From Peptoniphilus ovalis (GTDB lineage: Bacteria; Bacillota; Clostridia; Tissierellales; Peptoniphilaceae): a DNA stretch of 64,000 nt. The position numbers were made by a program, and so were the translations under genes. Below the pieces are notes generated by a model that saw only the letters and a program-made list of their open reading frames with translations, searched no databases and was not told the origin of the DNA. The stretch lies in the NCBI RefSeq assembly GCF_018919265.1, contig NZ_JAHLQO010000006.1, forward strand, positions 177,832 to 241,831. The letters run 5' to 3'. Shown here one piece after another: positions 61,785-64,000 of this stretch; position 1 is the stretch's first letter, and the number at the start of each line of letters is the position of its first letter.

Positions 61785-62555
61785 ATGAATTTTTTCGAAG
61801 ATTTACAATTAGTTTATAAAAGAGCATTTAATGAAACTATAAATAATATAAAAAAGAATCCAATAATTCTAATAGTGCCACTGATATATTCAATAATATA
61901 CACTTTTGCCTTTGCATTTATGGGAACACTTTTAGCTCCAGTGGGAATGTTAATGGGATTTTTAATGCCAGTGATGACTTCACTAATACTTTCAAGTTAT
62001 TATTCCATGTTAAGCGATTTAATTTACTACAATAGACTTAGTTTTAGAAATTTGAAAAACACTTTTCAAAATTATTTTGCATCTATTTATTCTGTGTATT
62101 TTATATTAATTTTAATCTCTTGGCTTATGCCAGTTCTTATGGCAACGCCAGGAGTTGGATTATTGTTTTCTCTGATATTAGCATTGGCACTAAATCCAAT
62201 TGCTGAAAGTATTTATATACAGGGCGAATATTACACCGAAGCTTATAAAAGTTCCTTTAATTTTATGAAAGAAAACTTTATTCTTTGGCTAATACCTTTT
62301 GCAATATATTTACTAATACTATTTTTACTTGGATTTGATTTTAGACAAATTCTTTTAAGTTCAAGTATTATAGATATACCACTTGGTCAAAATTTAGTGA
62401 CGGGAATATATTTAGGAGATATCTTTAACATTTACAATTTAAAAGTTTTGATAGCAATGATTGCAACAGCAATATATGCAGTATTTAGAGGGAATCTTTA
62501 TAAAATATTATATGGATCAACTAGAAGAAAAAGAGCTTATATGGGAGAATTATAA
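61785..62555 (+). CDS. Polytopic membrane protein, unrecognised
   Basis: 256 aa from ATG 61785 after AAGGTGAT (GTG 61782 is also possible). An amphipathic N-terminal stretch (FFEDLQLVYKRAFNETINN) leads to about six membrane segments, ending in a short basic tail (GSTRRKRAYMGEL). The layout resembles DUF975/YciC-like membrane proteins, but no family could be assigned with confidence. It ends the zapA-argS run and is followed by a terminator. Confidence 0.75.
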   Translation: MNFFEDLQLVYKRAFNETINNIKKNPIILIVPLIYSIIYTFAFAFMGTLLAPVGMLMGFLMPVMTSLILSSYYSMLSDLIYYNRLSFRNLKNTFQNYFASIYSVYFILILISWLMPVLMATPGVGLLFSLILALALNPIAESIYIQGEYYTEAYKSSFNFMKENFILWLIPFAIYLLILFLLGFDFRQILLSSSIIDIPLGQNLVTGIYLGDIFNIYNLKVLIAMIATAIYAVFRGNLYKILYGSTRRKRAYMGEL

Positions 62556-62560
62556 TTTTT

Positions 62561-62589
62561 AGGACTTGATAAAATTCAGGTCCTTTTTT
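62561..62589 (+). terminator. Intrinsic terminator
   Basis: AGGACTTGA pairs with TCAGGTCCT (one wobble), followed by six Ts. Confidence 0.88.
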
Positions 62590-62616
62590 AATTGAATTTT
62601 TAAAAATAAAGATTAA

Positions 62617-62625
62617 TGCTATAAT
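62617..62625 (+). promoter_or_regulatory. Extended -10 promoter of the TPR gene
   Basis: TGCTATAAT fits an extended -10 element; -35 is weak. It is 30 nt before the start codon at 62655. Confidence 0.55.
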
Positions 62626-62654
62626 AAACTAATAAAAGAAAGAGAGAGATTTAT

Positions 62655-63755
62655 ATGGAAAATCTTTTTAGAAAAGAAATAGATGAAAAATTAAAAAATA
62701 TAGTTTTTATAGAACTTAAAGAAGAATATAAACTTGGAGATTTTAAACTTCCTGTGGGATTTTCTCTTCCTATAAAATTAAACTATCTAATAGAAGGAAT
62801 TAATGAAAAGGAACTTGAAGAAGAAATAAACATTGAAAAAATCGTTGAAGCAATTATTTATCTATTAGGAATAGATAAAGACTTTAAATATAAAAAAGAG
62901 TATGTAGATATTTTAATAAAACTAAAGCTTAATCTTAAAAAATATATAATGCATAAAGCTTATGAAAACGAAGAAACTGATTTATTGGACTCCCTAATAT
63001 TTTTAAGGGGATATGAAAATATACTCGGTTTTGATGCAGATATATTATTTAAAGAAGGAAATATCTTAGAAGCAATTTATAATAAAAACTTTGAAGAAGA
63101 TCTAGAACAAAGCGATAAGTTGTTAAACCTAATAATTAAAAAATATAATCAAGTTTTAGATGAAGACGAACAATATGACCTCGCATATTATAGACTTGCA
63201 TATATTAATCTAAGTCTTTCAAAATATATAAAGGCAAATTTATATTTTGAAAAGTTTATGAATTACTCAAAAGATGAAGAATTAAAAGAAGAGACTAGAG
63301 AAGAGATAGAAAGTATAAGAGATAATGTAAATTATGACAGCGCTAAAACTTATCTATCCTATGGAGAGTATAATAAAGCGCTTAATCTTTTAAAAGACAT
63401 AAGCGATAGTTTTGATAAGAATGCAGAATACTATTATATGGCAGCACTTATCTACTATAATATGGGAGACAGTATAAATGCAAAAGAATTTGCTTTACAA
63501 TCAATAGAAAAAGAAGTTTTTGAAGAAAATGTAAATTTACTGTCAACATTATATGCAGCAGAAAATAATTTAGATAAATCAGAAGAAGTATTGAAGATGG
63601 GCCTAGAAGAATTAAATAATAGCTATCCACTAAATTACAATCTAGGTATAATACTTTTAAATAAAAATTTAACACAAGAAGCAAAAATATATTTAGAGAA
63701 AGCCCTTAATATAAAGCCAAATGAAGAGCTTGAAAATTTTATAAAAAGTTTATAA
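62655..63755 (+). CDS. Tetratricopeptide-repeat protein
   Basis: 366 aa, soluble, very rich in Lys, Glu, Asn and Tyr, with helical repeats. TPR-like units are visible from about 160 onward: YDLAYYRLAYINLSLSKYIKA, AKTYLSYGEYNKALNLLKD, AEYYYMAALIYYNMGDSINA and YPLNYNLGIILLNKNLTQEA. The first 110 residues are not obviously repeats. Such proteins act as protein-protein scaffolds; no partner is suggested by neighbours. AGAGAGAG before the ATG is a weak ribosome binding site. Confidence 0.82.
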   Translation: MENLFRKEIDEKLKNIVFIELKEEYKLGDFKLPVGFSLPIKLNYLIEGINEKELEEEINIEKIVEAIIYLLGIDKDFKYKKEYVDILIKLKLNLKKYIMHKAYENEETDLLDSLIFLRGYENILGFDADILFKEGNILEAIYNKNFEEDLEQSDKLLNLIIKKYNQVLDEDEQYDLAYYRLAYINLSLSKYIKANLYFEKFMNYSKDEELKEETREEIESIRDNVNYDSAKTYLSYGEYNKALNLLKDISDSFDKNAEYYYMAALIYYNMGDSINAKEFALQSIEKEVFEENVNLLSTLYAAENNLDKSEEVLKMGLEELNNSYPLNYNLGIILLNKNLTQEAKIYLEKALNIKPNEELENFIKSL

Positions 63756-63762
63756 ATATTGC

Positions 63763-63791
63763 TTGACACAAATTGAATTCCGATGTATACT
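63763..63791 (+). promoter_or_regulatory. Strong promoter P1 (probable rRNA operon)
   Basis: TTGACA (63763-63768), 17 bp spacer, TATACT (63786-63791). It is followed by a hairpin GTTGTC.../...GGCAAC at 63798-63815. Confidence 0.85.
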
Positions 63792-63863
63792 ATACAAGTT
63801 GTCTTAAGAGGCAACCTTCTTAAAAAGAAAGTAAAATTTATTTTAAAAATTTGTAAATTTTAC

Positions 63864-63892
63864 TTGACAATAATTTTTTAAGAAGTTATAAT
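63864..63892 (+). promoter_or_regulatory. Strong promoter P2 (probable rRNA operon)
   Basis: Consensus TTGACA (63864-63869), 17 bp spacer, consensus TATAAT (63887-63892), with AT-rich sequence upstream that could act as UP element. Tandem P1-P2 spacing of 101 bp is typical of rRNA operons. Confidence 0.9.
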
Positions 63893-63898
63893 AAATAA

Positions 63899-64000
63899 GC
63901 TACTTCGTTGAGGTAGCAAGAAACATGATAATTAAATAGTGTGAAGATATAAAATCGATATAATCGATAACAATCGTGATAAAATCACAAAGCAAACCAG
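63899..64000 (+). other. Probable rRNA operon 5' leader (rRNA itself outside the window)
   Basis: A stable hairpin GCTACTTC/GAGGTAGC (63899-63917) at the predicted RNA start, then an AT-rich leader without ribosome binding site or open frame. The 16S start sequence is not reached before the window ends, so the rRNA assignment is inference. Confidence 0.5.

Overview
The window is about 64 kb of AT-rich DNA (roughly 30% GC by eye) with tightly packed, mostly plus-strand housekeeping genes. Strong AGGAGG-type ribosome binding sites, T-box riboswitches, RNase J, KtrAB, YlqF/RbgA, SufBCDSU, IreB/RuvX/DUF1292 and the Prp-processed L27 type all indicate a low-GC Gram-positive. The gene mix and small, overlapping operons resemble anaerobic cocci of the Peptoniphilaceae (Peptoniphilus, Anaerococcus, Finegoldia group). 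That placement is inference from gene content, not a database match. No phage, insertion sequence, CRISPR array or compositional island is visible.

Layout. 1-4.5 kb: a class A penicillin-binding protein cut by the left edge (minus strand), then hflX, a YigZ protein and nadE. 4.5-10.2 kb: the most distinctive region. Three paralogous TrpX-type substrate-binding lipoproteins each carry their own promoter and T-box leader, with predicted specifiers UUC, UUC and UAC (Phe, Phe, Tyr). They are followed by one shared permease and one shared ATPase. 10.2-12.3 kb (minus): an ABC-2 permease and an ABC ATPase whose signature, catalytic Glu and H-loop are degenerate and which has a long acidic tail. 12.4-16.2 kb: ychF, a HAD phosphatase, rbgA, rnhB, yraN. 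16.3-24.1 kb: sufCBDSU, an Rrf2 regulator, a second cysteine desulfurase and an AI-2E family membrane protein. 24.1-32.5 kb: alaS, ireB, ruvX, DUF1292, a Fur-family gene, RNase J, an O-methyltransferase, a U32 protein and udk. 32.5-33.8 kb: the infC-rpmI-rplT operon behind an attenuator leader. 33.8-39.3 kb: KtrB/KtrA, a DUF3048 lipoprotein, a UBA-like/DUF4342 protein, an rRNA methyltransferase and two little-known proteins. 39.4-42.8 kb: thrS under a Thr T-box, then rplU-prp-rpmA behind a leader holding a tandem repeat. 42.9-47.6 kb: obg, yhbY, nadD, yqeK, LCP, rsfS, ridA, rhodanese. 47.6-51.3 kb: polA, coaE, tRNA-Trp. 51.4-62.6 kb: pheST, zapA, U32, mutS2, argS and a membrane protein. 62.6-64 kb: a TPR protein and tandem strong promoters that most likely drive an rRNA operon starting just past the right edge.

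Themes. Translation and its control dominate: four aminoacyl-tRNA synthetases, ribosome assembly GTPases, ribosomal proteins with processing and silencing factors, and four T-boxes that sense uncharged tRNA. The best candidate for something undescribed is the aromatic amino acid uptake locus, where swappable receptor modules under separate tRNA sensors share one translocator and the innermost (Tyr) T-box gates the translocator for all of them. Other points of note are a PBP whose active-site SxxK reads SxxT, the repeat-bearing rplU leader, a divergent Prp cleavage site in L27, and the catalytically degenerate ABC ATPase.
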